From Microbulbifer agarilyticus (GTDB lineage Bacteria > Pseudomonadota > Gammaproteobacteria > Pseudomonadales > Cellvibrionaceae), in assembly GCF_020171345.1 (NCBI RefSeq), contig NZ_JAIUZM010000004.1, forward strand, positions 186,001 to 250,000: a stretch of DNA of 64,000 nucleotides. The letters run 5' to 3'. Under the pieces are notes generated by a model. The model saw only the letters and a list, made by a program, of their open reading frames with translations, was not told where the DNA came from and ran no database searches. Position numbers and translations under genes: made by a program. Shown piece by piece: positions 26,711-34,944 of this stretch (position 1 is its first letter; the number at the start of each line of letters is the position of its first letter).

Positions 26711-27161
26711 GTTCGCGTTTTTGTGTTTGTGCTTGGGTGTGCTGCCTCGCTGTGCAAAAAGTCGCCAGTTTGCTGCGTGATTGCCGACGTTCCCCTCGGG
26801 ATTCACCTTGTATCAAATTGGCATTTTCTTTAACATTGCGCGAATTTCTATCCGCTTGCACTTGGGGTTTGGCCATATTGTCCTATGGCTGAGCAGGCGG
26901 GCCAGTTGTAGGGGAGTTTCTGTTTTAAGTCTCTGATTATGTGACGGTACGCTATTTGCCGTTACACGGGCGCTCTGTTCTCTCTGGTTTTCGGCCATTG
27001 GAGCTGTATCGTCATTGCCAACGCGCGGGCTTCCCTGATTTACCTGCGGGATTTGGCTTTTAGATTCTTGACAGTTATTTTCCGGAATTTTGGGTTTGGG
27101 CCAGTCAGTCTCGAGCTTGCATATGGCAGGTTACGGGGCGCTGTGATGGGAGATCTACGTC
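26711..27161. promoter_or_regulatory. Long intergenic region upstream of petA
   Basis: About 450 bases with no convincing gene. A perfect TTGACA (27068-27073) lies 88 bp before petA, but no good -10 follows at the proper spacing. An imperfect dyad, GTGACGG (26941-26947) with CCGTTACAC (26959-26967), could bind a regulator. GGGAG at 27148-27152 is the petA ribosome binding site. Short open frames here lack start signals and look random. Confidence 0.4.
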
Positions 27162-27761
27162 ATGAGTGATGACGGTGTAAATGTGGGGCGTCGTCGATTC
27201 CTGACTGCCGCTACCTCCGTTGTGGGTGGTGCCGGGGCAGTGGGGGTTGCTGTACCTTTTGTCGCCTCCTGGAATCCGAGTGCCAAGGCTAAGGCCGCCG
27301 GCGCACCAGTTAAGTACAATATTGCCAAGCTGGAGCCGGGCCAGATGGTCACCGTTGAATGGCGCGGTAAGCCCGTTTACGTGGTGCGTCGTACCCAGGA
27401 AGTCCTGGACAACCTGACCAAGGTTGATCCGTTCCTGCGTGATCCTGAGTCTCAGGAATCCACCCAGCCGGCGTATGTTGACCCGGAAAATCGGGCAATC
27501 AAGCCGCAGACTCTGGTGCTTGTTGGTCTCTGTACCCATCTGGGCTGCGCGCCTATGTACCGCCCGGAAGTGGGCACTGCCGATCTCGGCGGTGACCAGT
27601 GGCAGGGTGGTTTCTTCTGTGCCTGTCACGGTTCCAAGTATGACCTGGCTGGCCGCGTATATACCGGTGTTCCGGCTCCGCTGAATATGGAAGTACCTCC
27701 CTATTCCTACGATGGGGATGATGTAATCGTAATTGGTGTAGATCAGGAGGGTGCTGCATGA
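27162..27761 (+). CDS. petA: Ubiquinol-cytochrome c reductase, Rieske iron-sulfur subunit
   Basis: A 199-residue subunit of the respiratory bc1 complex. It carries electrons from ubiquinol to cytochrome c1 through a [2Fe-2S] cluster. The N-terminus has a twin-arginine signal (VGRRRFLTAATSVVGGAGAV) that stays as the membrane anchor. Cluster ligands are C124 and H126 in CTHLGC and C153 and H156 in CACHGSKYD, with the two extra cysteines (C129, C155) that form the stabilising disulfide. The linker AKAKAAG allows head movement. It overlaps the next gene by four bases (ATGA), indicating coupled translation of the bc1 operon. Confidence 0.97.
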   Translation: MSDDGVNVGRRRFLTAATSVVGGAGAVGVAVPFVASWNPSAKAKAAGAPVKYNIAKLEPGQMVTVEWRGKPVYVVRRTQEVLDNLTKVDPFLRDPESQESTQPAYVDPENRAIKPQTLVLVGLCTHLGCAPMYRPEVGTADLGGDQWQGGFFCACHGSKYDLAGRVYTGVPAPLNMEVPPYSYDGDDVIVIGVDQEGAA

Positions 27762-29959
27762 ACTGGCTAACCGCACTTGGCGATTGGGTCGACCAGCGAC
27801 TGCCGATCTACCGCGCGTGGGATACCCACATGGGTAAATATTACGCGCCCAAAAATTTCAACCTGTGGTACTTCTTTGGTGTGCTCTCCCTGCTGGTTCT
27901 GGTGAACCAGTTGCTGACCGGAATCTGGTTGGTGATGAGCTACACGCCCACCGCAGAGGGCGCCTTCGCCTCCGTTGAATACATCATGCGTGATGTGGAA
28001 ATGGGGTGGATCATCCGCTACCTGCACTCTACGGGCGCTTCCGCCTTTTTCGTAGTGGTCTACCTGCACATGTTCCGTGGGCTGATGTACGGTTCGTACA
28101 AGCCGCCGCGCGAGCTGGTGTGGATTTTCGGTATGTGCATCTACCTGGTGTTGATGGCCGAGGCCTTCATGGGCTACGTACTGCCCTGGGGTCAGATGTC
28201 CTACTGGGGTGCACAGGTAATCGTATCCCTGTTTGGCGCCATCCCGGGTATTGGTGAAGACCTGGTGCAGTGGATTCGCGGTGACTACCTGATCTCTGGT
28301 ATTACCCTGACGCGCTTCTTCTCCCTGCACGTGATCGCGCTGCCACTGGTTTTGGTTCTGCTGGTGGTACTGCATATTCTTGCACTGCATGAAGTGGGCT
28401 CTAACAACCCCGACGGCATCGATATCAAGAAGCATAAGGATGAGAACGGTGTGCCGCTGGACGGCGTTGGGTTCCACCCGTACTACACCGTGCACGACCT
28501 GGTTGGTATCGCGGTATTCCTGTTTGCCTTCTGTGTAGTGGTGTTCTTCTTCCCGGAAATGGGTGGTTTCTTCCTCGAATACGCCAACTTCGAAGAGGCG
28601 AACCCGCTGAAGACGCCTGAGCACATCGCGCCGGTTTGGTACTTCACACCGTTCTACGCAGTGCTGCGTGCGGTGACCATCGATATCGGCCCGCTGACTG
28701 CGAAGTTCCTTGGTCTGGTAGCCATGGGAGCGGCCATTGCCATCCTGTTTGTGCTGCCGTGGCTGGATAAGAGCCCGGTACGCTCCATCCGTTACAAAGG
28801 TTGGCTGCCGAAGGTTTTGCTACTGGTGTTTGCGGCGATCTTCATCATCCTGGGTTACCTGGGTGTGAAGTCCCCGACCCCTGGACGTAACTTCCTGGCA
28901 CAGGTAGCGACCCTGTTCTACTTCGCCTTCTTTGTAACCATGCCGATCTGGACCAATCCGATCAGCCGTAAGGGCATGCTGTCCTGGATCGTGAGTGGCG
29001 CGTTCGGTTTCATGTTCCTGTGGATGGCGGTAGCCAACTGGGGTGCGAGCCTGTTTGTAGGCCTGCTGTCCCTGGTGTTTGCGGTGTTCTTCGGCATTCT
29101 GCCGTGGCTGACCGATCGCGATGTGGTACATCCGGAGCCTGAGCGTGTTACCAGCCCGTCTGGTGCCAAGACGTTCATTACTTTGTTCGCCGGTATTATT
29201 GCTGTTCTGTTGCTGACCTTTATCCCGATCAAGGCGGTTGGTGCATCCAGTGACATCGAGCTGGACTACATCAAGACCGATCTGACCGACAAGCCTTCCT
29301 TGCAGCGCGGCGCCAAGTACTTCGTGAACTATTGCATGGGCTGTCACAGTGCTAACTTTTCCCGCTGGGAGCGTGTGGCCACGGATCTGGATATCCCAAA
29401 CGAACTGATGCTCGAGTATCTGGTGCTGGGTGACGCCAAAATTGGCGATCTGATGGAGATCTCCATGAAGCCGGACGATTCCAAAGTCTGGTTCGGCGCC
29501 ACTCCGCCGGATCTGACCCTGGTGGCGCGCGCCCGTTCGCCAGAATGGCTATACACTTACCTGCGCAGCTTCTATAAAGATGACAGCCGTCCGCTGGGCG
29601 TGAACAACAAGGTTTTTCCTAACGTTGGTATGCCACACGTGCTGATGGAGCTGCAGGGTCTGCAGGAGTGTGCCCCAGGCCCGAAGCGCGATCACGGCAA
29701 AGTGGTGCGTGACGAAATGGGTAACCCGATTATGGATGCCGATTGCGGCAGCCTGCGGGTTGGCGATGTGAAAGGCACTATGGATGACGTGCAGTACGAT
29801 CAGGCGGTCTACGACCTGGTGAACTTCATGGAGTATATCGCTGAGCCGATGGCGGAAACCCGCAAGCGCATTGGCTTCTACGTACTGGCGTTTATTCTGG
29901 TGTTCTTCATCTTCGCCTGGCTGCTTAACCGCGAGTACTGGAAAGACGTGCACCACTAA
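27758..29959 (+). CDS. petBC: Cytochrome b / cytochrome c1 fusion protein of the bc1 complex
   Basis: One 733-codon frame encodes both bc1 subunits that most gammaproteobacteria make from two genes. Residues about 1-405 are cytochrome b: the haem-ligand region HSTGASAFFVVVYLHMFRG, the second-helix SLHVIALPLVLVLLVVLHILALHE, the Qo motif as PVWY (292-295), and the last helix GRNFLAQVATLFYFAFF. Two extra hydrophobic helices follow (about 408-450). Then comes a signal-anchor (about 471-497, ending KAVGA) and a cytochrome c1 domain with CMGCH (C526, C529, H530) and a C-terminal anchor (about 706-725). The signal-peptidase-like site suggests cleavage after export, as in Bradyrhizobium FbcH. An even number of added helices keeps the c1 signal in the correct orientation. 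There is no stop codon or frameshift between the parts. Confidence 0.93.
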   Translation: MNWLTALGDWVDQRLPIYRAWDTHMGKYYAPKNFNLWYFFGVLSLLVLVNQLLTGIWLVMSYTPTAEGAFASVEYIMRDVEMGWIIRYLHSTGASAFFVVVYLHMFRGLMYGSYKPPRELVWIFGMCIYLVLMAEAFMGYVLPWGQMSYWGAQVIVSLFGAIPGIGEDLVQWIRGDYLISGITLTRFFSLHVIALPLVLVLLVVLHILALHEVGSNNPDGIDIKKHKDENGVPLDGVGFHPYYTVHDLVGIAVFLFAFCVVVFFFPEMGGFFLEYANFEEANPLKTPEHIAPVWYFTPFYAVLRAVTIDIGPLTAKFLGLVAMGAAIAILFVLPWLDKSPVRSIRYKGWLPKVLLLVFAAIFIILGYLGVKSPTPGRNFLAQVATLFYFAFFVTMPIWTNPISRKGMLSWIVSGAFGFMFLWMAVANWGASLFVGLLSLVFAVFFGILPWLTDRDVVHPEPERVTSPSGAKTFITLFAGIIAVLLLTFIPIKAVGASSDIELDYIKTDLTDKPSLQRGAKYFVNYCMGCHSANFSRWERVATDLDIPNELMLEYLVLGDAKIGDLMEISMKPDDSKVWFGATPPDLTLVARARSPEWLYTYLRSFYKDDSRPLGVNNKVFPNVGMPHVLMELQGLQECAPGPKRDHGKVVRDEMGNPIMDADCGSLRVGDVKGTMDDVQYDQAVYDLVNFMEYIAEPMAETRKRIGFYVLAFILVFFIFAWLLNREYWKDVHH

Positions 29960-29979
29960 GGTTAAGCCTGAGAGTTTTT

Positions 29980-30033
29980 CGGGTGGTGGGCCGCCGCTTT
30001 GCCGGCACTAGCCCACCACCCGTTTCTATTTTT
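29980..30033 (+). terminator. Terminator after the cytochrome b/c1 gene
   Basis: CGGGTGGTGGGC (29980-29991) pairs perfectly with GCCCACCACCCG (30011-30022), followed by TTTCTATTTTT. The loop also contains a smaller GCCG...CGGC element. Confidence 0.85.
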
Positions 30034-30083
30034 GAATATTTCGGCCGGACTAGCTCCGGTCAGTAGATTGAGGTAGTTCCATA

Positions 30084-30713
30084 ATGGGTGTGCCGACTAA
30101 CAAGCGCTCCTCCATGACCTTCTTTTCCGACGGTCGTTGTCACTTCAGCCACCGCGTACGCATTGTGCTGGCGGAAAAAGGTGTTTCCGTCGAGATCATT
30201 GACGTTGACCCCGATGACAAGCCTGCTGAGCTTGCCGACCTCAACCCCTACAACTCTCTGCCGACTCTGGTAGACCGTGATTTGGTGCTGTTCGAGACCA
30301 AGGTCATGATGGAATACCTGGACGAGCGCTTCCCGCATCCGCCGCTGTTGCCGGTATATCCGGTAGCTCGTGCACAGAGCCGTCAGATCATGCACCGTAT
30401 TGAGCGTGACTGGTGCCCGCTGGTGGACAAGATCCTGGCCGGAGGTAAAGACGTTGCCGCCGCGCGCAAAGATCTGCGTGACAGCCTGGTGGGTATCGCA
30501 CCGATGTTTACCGATCTGCCGTACTTCTTTAATGAGGAGTTCTCCCTGGTAGATTGCTGTATGGCACCGCTACTGTGGCGTCTTGATCAGCTTGAAGTTG
30601 CGCTGCCCAAGACCAAGCAGGCCAAGCCACTGCTGGACTACATGGATCGCTTGTTCGCCCGTGAAGCCTTCCAGCAGAGCCTGACCGAGTTTGAGCGCGA
30701 AATGCGCGCCTGA
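30084..30713 (+). CDS. sspA: Stringent starvation protein A
   Basis: A 209-residue protein of the glutathione-S-transferase fold without the catalytic thiol residue. It has the SspA features [23 protein letters not shown], then [36 protein letters not shown] and the C-terminal [19 protein letters not shown]. SspA binds RNA polymerase sigma-70 holoenzyme and changes promoter choice under starvation and stress. It sits between the bc1 genes and sspB; the order petABC-sspA-sspB is usual in proteobacteria. Start ATG 30084; an internal ATG (MTFFSD) at 30114 is an alternative. Confidence 0.95.
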   Translation: MGVPTNKRSSMTFFSDGRCHFSHRVRIVLAEKGVSVEIIDVDPDDKPAELADLNPYNSLPTLVDRDLVLFETKVMMEYLDERFPHPPLLPVYPVARAQSRQIMHRIERDWCPLVDKILAGGKDVAAARKDLRDSLVGIAPMFTDLPYFFNEEFSLVDCCMAPLLWRLDQLEVALPKTKQAKPLLDYMDRLFAREAFQQSLTEFEREMRA

Positions 30714-30721
30714 GGTGCTGA

Positions 30722-31129
30722 TTGAATAAGCCGCCGATGACGTCCAATCGCCCGTACCTGTTGCGGGCGTTTTACGAGTGGATAACCGACAACAAGTGCA
30801 CGCCCTACCTGTTGGTGGATACACACTTGGATGGTGTGTTGGTTCCCCAGCAACACGTTAATGAAGATGGTCAGATCGTGCTGAACGTATCGGAAACGGC
30901 GGTCGTTGGTCTCACAATGGACAACTACGCTATCCGCTTTAACGCCCGCTTCGGTGGCGTTCCGACCGATATCCAGGTGCCGGTTGGCGCGGTGGTGGGG
31001 ATCTATGCCCGCGAGAATGGCCAAGGTATGGTGTTCGAACCGGAAGAAACGCCGGAGCCGCCAGAGCCCACACCGCCAACAACCTTGAAAAAGCCGTCTA
31101 AAAAGCCTGCACTGCGCGTAGTGAAGTGA
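30722..31129 (+). CDS. sspB: ClpXP adaptor SspB
   Basis: A 135-residue adaptor that hands ssrA-tagged and other proteins to ClpXP. The folded part (about 8-105) contains RPYLLRAFYEWITDNKCTPYLLV, then GQIVLNVSETAV and the tag-binding loop region. An unstructured Pro/Glu-rich linker follows, and the protein ends PALRVVK, the same C-terminal ClpX-docking peptide used in E. coli. The frame starts at TTG 30722 with GAGGTG just upstream; ATG at 30737 lacks such a site. It follows sspA by eight bases. Confidence 0.95.
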   Translation: MNKPPMTSNRPYLLRAFYEWITDNKCTPYLLVDTHLDGVLVPQQHVNEDGQIVLNVSETAVVGLTMDNYAIRFNARFGGVPTDIQVPVGAVVGIYARENGQGMVFEPEETPEPPEPTPPTTLKKPSKKPALRVVK

Positions 31130-31329
31130 TTTTCCTCTGGTGCCCCGGTCAGTGGGGCACCTGTTGGCGCCTAATGTAACTGAAGCGCTGTCTTTTTCCT
31201 ATCGGTACCCTGTGTAACCCCTCTCAAATTCTTTTGGCGTAAAAATTGACGCCGTAATCCTGTTATTCATTGGTGAATTTGCTGGCACCTTCCGATACTG
31301 CTATCAAGCCGTATACAGGAGAAGCCCAA

Positions 31330-31944
31330 GTGAGACTACTGAGCCATACCATTGGAATATTCACCAACCCGGATAAAGAGTGGCAGGCTATCCGATCCGA
31401 CAAGCATTCGTTTGTGCAGGTATTTCTGAGCCATGTACCCATTCTGGCGCTGATACCGGTTGTTTCTGCCTACATCGGGGTGACCCAGGTTGGCTTTTCC
31501 GTTGGCGATAATGTGCAAAAGCTGACTCCTGGAAGCGCCCTCACCCTCGCGATCATCACATATTTTTCTTTGTTGATAGGCGTTTATATCTTTGGGGAAT
31601 TTATCAATTGGATGGCAAAGAGCTTCAGGGTTGAAGGGGATGAGGAAACACGCCACTACGAGGGTACTGCACTCGCGGTCTTTGTGACCACACCCATCTT
31701 CCTGGTTGGATTCATTGGGCTCTATCCCAACCTGTGGTTGAACGCTGCCGTTACATTGGTTGCCACCGCGTATTCGGTTTATCTCATTTATGAGGGTATT
31801 CCGATCCTGATGAACATCGATAAAGAACGTGCATTTGTTTACGCATCGTCGGTGATTACGGTGGGCCTGGTGCTACTGGTAACCGTGCGGATTGGAACCG
31901 TCATTCTCTGGAGTATGGGAATCGGCCCTGTGTATCAAAATTAG
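31330..31944 (+). CDS. Yip1-family inner-membrane protein
   Basis: A 204-residue protein with five predicted transmembrane helices (segments starting near VFLSHVPILALIPVVS, LTLAIITYFSLLIGVYIF, ALAVFVTTPIFLVGF, LWLNAAVTLVATAYSVYL and VITVGLVLLVTVRIGTVI). The N-terminus LLSHTIGIFTNPDKEWQAIR is the standard beginning of bacterial Yip1-domain (PF04893) proteins. I chose the GTG at 31330, which has AGGAG eight bases upstream, over the TTG at 31270. The family's role in bacteria is unknown. It stands alone between sspB and the convergent M48 gene, with about 200 bases before it. Confidence 0.8.
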   Translation: MRLLSHTIGIFTNPDKEWQAIRSDKHSFVQVFLSHVPILALIPVVSAYIGVTQVGFSVGDNVQKLTPGSALTLAIITYFSLLIGVYIFGEFINWMAKSFRVEGDEETRHYEGTALAVFVTTPIFLVGFIGLYPNLWLNAAVTLVATAYSVYLIYEGIPILMNIDKERAFVYASSVITVGLVLLVTVRIGTVILWSMGIGPVYQN

Positions 31945-32017
31945 TGAGCCCCAGCTTATATCAACATTCACTCGCAAGCCGGCGTAGCCTTTGCGGGCTT
32001 TCGCCGGCTTTGTGCAT

Positions 32018-34048
32018 TCACACGGTTGCCATCGGGACCGTTGACGGCATGGCTGCCTGCATGGAGGGGGTTAATTTGATGGGCGGCATCGGGCAGTCCA
32101 GGCAGTCTGCGATGGCGCGCAGTAGCTCCACTTCACGACCGTCGACGATGCCATCGTGGCTCATGGTTGTCGCCAGAGCCTTAAGCAGTGCCGGTTTTTG
32201 CAGCGCGGGGGTATCGCGCGCAATGGCGACCGCCTTATCCAACCTCTGCAGTGTCATATCTCCACGTGCGGGAAGTGCTACCGCGTCCATCCCCAAAAGA
32301 TGTACACCTGCTTCAAATGCCCGCTTCGCGGCAAGGTAATCCGAACAGTCTGCATGTGCCATTGTCGCGAGCAGGAACTGGTGTGCATCGGCGAGGACTT
32401 TTGTGCCTTTTTTGGTTGCACCAAGTTTGCGATGTCGATCTGGGTTATGTTCCAGGCCGTGTATCAGTACTCGATAGAGCGCCCACTCCCAGATTTCTAT
32501 CTTGCCATCGGCGCGCAGCAACTTGATGACATTGCGTTTGAATATCTGAAATTGTTGTGGCGCCAGCGACTTCAGGGCTGGAATACACAGGTCCAGTAGG
32601 GGGAGGCGAAGATGCGTGCCGATCTGTACCAGCTCCGGGGCCAGCTTTTCAAATTCACGCAGGACGGCTGGGTGCGCGATCTTAGCGAGTAAATCCAGCT
32701 GGGCCGCGCGATGCTCCGACGCTTCATCACCGGCAATCAGTAGGCCGTAGACGAGTGCGCGCGCTGCAAAGGGGTCGTGCGCCGCCGCCTTCAGCGGCGA
32801 GGGTATTTCCGCTAATAGTACCTTGCCCTGCGCGCACTGCTGATGAGAGGGATTGGCGATATTGTTATCGACCACCTCGACGATGTCCGCAAGCGTAGCC
32901 TGATAAGGATTACTTGCGGTGTCGGCCGCAGCGCTAGTTGGCCTCACCCCACTAGTCGCGTTGTGCGGGCTGTGCATATGCGAGACCGCCCCCGGGTCCG
33001 AGTCTGCCATGGCCGCAATACTGCTTTCAGTGGTGTATGCGCCGGTTTGCCACTGTGGATCGAGACGCGTTATACGCGCATCCAGGGGGGGGTGCGTTGC
33101 GAATAGACCGGCAAAACTCGCCTTCAGTCCGCTGGCGAAGTACATGTGGCTGAATTCAGAGGCGTTCGTGGCTTGCAGGTTCGAGCCAGGCGCATGCTGA
33201 GCAATTTTTTTCAGCGCGCCGGCAATGCCCTGTTTGTTACGGGTAAATTGCACGGCTGACGCATCCGCTAGATATTCACGCTGACGACTTACCGCGGACT
33301 TGATCAGGTTGCCAAAAAAAGTACCGGTGTAGCCAATGGCGACGAGCCCCATACCGGCAGCAAATACCGGCATGCGGCCACGGCTGCTGCGACCGCCACC
33401 CCAGTAACTACCGCGCAGTAGCCAGCTGCCCACAAGGCCGATAACAAGAATGCCGTGCAGGAGCCCGACAATCCTGATGTTGAGGCGCATGTCGCCGTTA
33501 AAAATGTGGCTGAATTCGTGAGCCACAACACCCTGTAATTCGTCGCGGTTGAGCTGTTCGATGCAGCCTCGGGTCAGACCAATTACCGCATCGTTTGGGG
33601 AGTAACCGGCGGCGAAGGCGTTGATGGCGCTGTCTTCAAGGATGTAGACATCGGGAACCGGAGTACCGGAGGCCAGCGCCATCTCCTCAACCACATTCAG
33701 TGCGCGTTGCTCTGCGAGGCCATCGGGGGAGGTATTTATTTTTCGCCCGCCCAGGGACTCGGCAACCGCGCGCCCGCCGCCAGCCAACTGCCGCAGGCGA
33801 AACAGGCTCGCCAGGCCGACGATGGCGGTGATCGTTATCGCAATGCCGGCAACGGTTTCCCAGCCCAGGTGGCTGATGATACCGACAAGCGAAGTGTCAA
33901 CCGCCGGGTTGCGCAGATCCGAGTAGCTTGCAAGAAAGGCGACGAACACGGTGGTGATCGCCACCAGCCCGATAACCGCGGCGCAAAACAGCGCGACAAG
34001 CACGCCACTGTTGCGCCGGGCCTTGTCCTGATATTCAAAAAAATTCAT
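32018..34048 (-). CDS. M48 (HtpX-like) membrane metalloprotease with TerB-like C-terminal domain
   Basis: A 676-residue protein. Two N-terminal helices (about 16-40 and 65-82) precede the protease domain with the zinc motif HEFSH (177-181) and a downstream EYLADASAVQF, whose Glu completes zinc binding. Another hydrophobic segment lies between (about 198-240). The peptidase then ends near residue 345 (HPPLDARITRL). The remaining 330 residues are cytoplasmic-like: a low-complexity stretch, then helices including VIKLLRADGKIEIWEWALYRVL and ALATTMSHDGIVDGREVELLRAIADCL, which have the Asp-Gly pattern of TerB/TerB-C-like domains. It follows LemA by 18 bp, so the two are likely one unit. Likely a membrane protein quality-control protease; substrates unknown. 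Confidence 0.88.
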   Translation of the reverse strand: MNFFEYQDKARRNSGVLVALFCAAVIGLVAITTVFVAFLASYSDLRNPAVDTSLVGIISHLGWETVAGIAITITAIVGLASLFRLRQLAGGGRAVAESLGGRKINTSPDGLAEQRALNVVEEMALASGTPVPDVYILEDSAINAFAAGYSPNDAVIGLTRGCIEQLNRDELQGVVAHEFSHIFNGDMRLNIRIVGLLHGILVIGLVGSWLLRGSYWGGGRSSRGRMPVFAAGMGLVAIGYTGTFFGNLIKSAVSRQREYLADASAVQFTRNKQGIAGALKKIAQHAPGSNLQATNASEFSHMYFASGLKASFAGLFATHPPLDARITRLDPQWQTGAYTTESSIAAMADSDPGAVSHMHSPHNATSGVRPTSAAADTASNPYQATLADIVEVVDNNIANPSHQQCAQGKVLLAEIPSPLKAAAHDPFAARALVYGLLIAGDEASEHRAAQLDLLAKIAHPAVLREFEKLAPELVQIGTHLRLPLLDLCIPALKSLAPQQFQIFKRNVIKLLRADGKIEIWEWALYRVLIHGLEHNPDRHRKLGATKKGTKVLADAHQFLLATMAHADCSDYLAAKRAFEAGVHLLGMDAVALPARGDMTLQRLDKAVAIARDTPALQKPALLKALATTMSHDGIVDGREVELLRAIADCLDCPMPPIKLTPSMQAAMPSTVPMATV

Positions 34049-34066
34049 CGCTGATTAGCCCCGAAA

Positions 34067-34663
34067 TCAGAACTCTACGCGCGGTGCAGCCTGGAAAGCT
34101 TCGGAGTCTGCGAACTCCAGCAGCTTGCCATTTTCCCGGTGGCCAAAAAATCCCGCAAAAAATACCGGTGGGAAGCTCTGGCGGAAAATGTTGTAGGCGG
34201 TAACGCCGTCGTTGAAGGCCTGGCGGGCGAAGGAGACCTTGTTTTCCGTACTGGTCAGTTCTTCCATTACCTGCTGAATGGTCTGGTTCGCCTTGAGGTC
34301 CGGGTAGGCCTCCATCACCACGCTGAGGCGTCCCAGCGCATTACTGAGTAGTCCTTCGGCATTGCCGAGATCGGCAATCGCGGCGGCGTTGCCCGGATTG
34401 CTGGCCGCGGCCTTGAGGCCGGCGAGTGCGGTGTTGCGCGCAGAGATGACCGCTTCCAGGGTCTCACGCTCGTGCTTCAGGTAGGCCTTGGCCGATTCCA
34501 CCAGGTTGGGGATCAGGTCGTAGCGACGCTTCAGTTGCACTTCAATCTGGGCAAAGGCATTTTCGTAGCGGTTTTTCAGTGAAACCAGGTTGTTGTAAAT
34601 ACTGATGATGTAAAACACGACTGCAGCGGTAGCAACCAGCCATACGATGGTAGAAATTTCCAT
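34067..34663 (-). CDS. LemA family protein
   Basis: A 198-residue protein with an N-terminal transmembrane helix ([22 protein letters not shown], about 4-25) and the LemA coiled-coil domain: [37 protein letters not shown] is nearly the family consensus. It continues with [37 protein letters not shown] and a [12 protein letters not shown] terminus. The ATG at 34663 (MEISTI) agrees with the family start. LemA proteins commonly adjoin HtpX-like proteases and are thought to assist them; this pair is 18 bp apart on the minus strand. Confidence 0.93.
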   Translation of the reverse strand: MEISTIVWLVATAAVVFYIISIYNNLVSLKNRYENAFAQIEVQLKRRYDLIPNLVESAKAYLKHERETLEAVISARNTALAGLKAAASNPGNAAAIADLGNAEGLLSNALGRLSVVMEAYPDLKANQTIQQVMEELTSTENKVSFARQAFNDGVTAYNIFRQSFPPVFFAGFFGHRENGKLLEFADSEAFQAAPRVEF

Positions 34664-34944
34664 AGAGCTCGAATTTCCCTGTAAGTGAGTACCTGGCGAC
34701 GCATCTGGCCACAAGGCTGTGGGTAATACGCGGAATCTGCTGGTAAATAGTGGATTCGGTCATGGAGATTGATCCGCATCGGTTTATTCCAGCGCCGAGC
34801 TTGATACTACCATGGACCGTACAACGAAAGGCGGATAGCCCTCGCGCCGCGGCGGTGGGTTATAATCCGCCACCAAATTGCGTTTTCCCGCAATATTGGT
34901 CAGCCTTGCCGGGTAATTCCCGCTAGATTCGGAGTGAAATCAGT

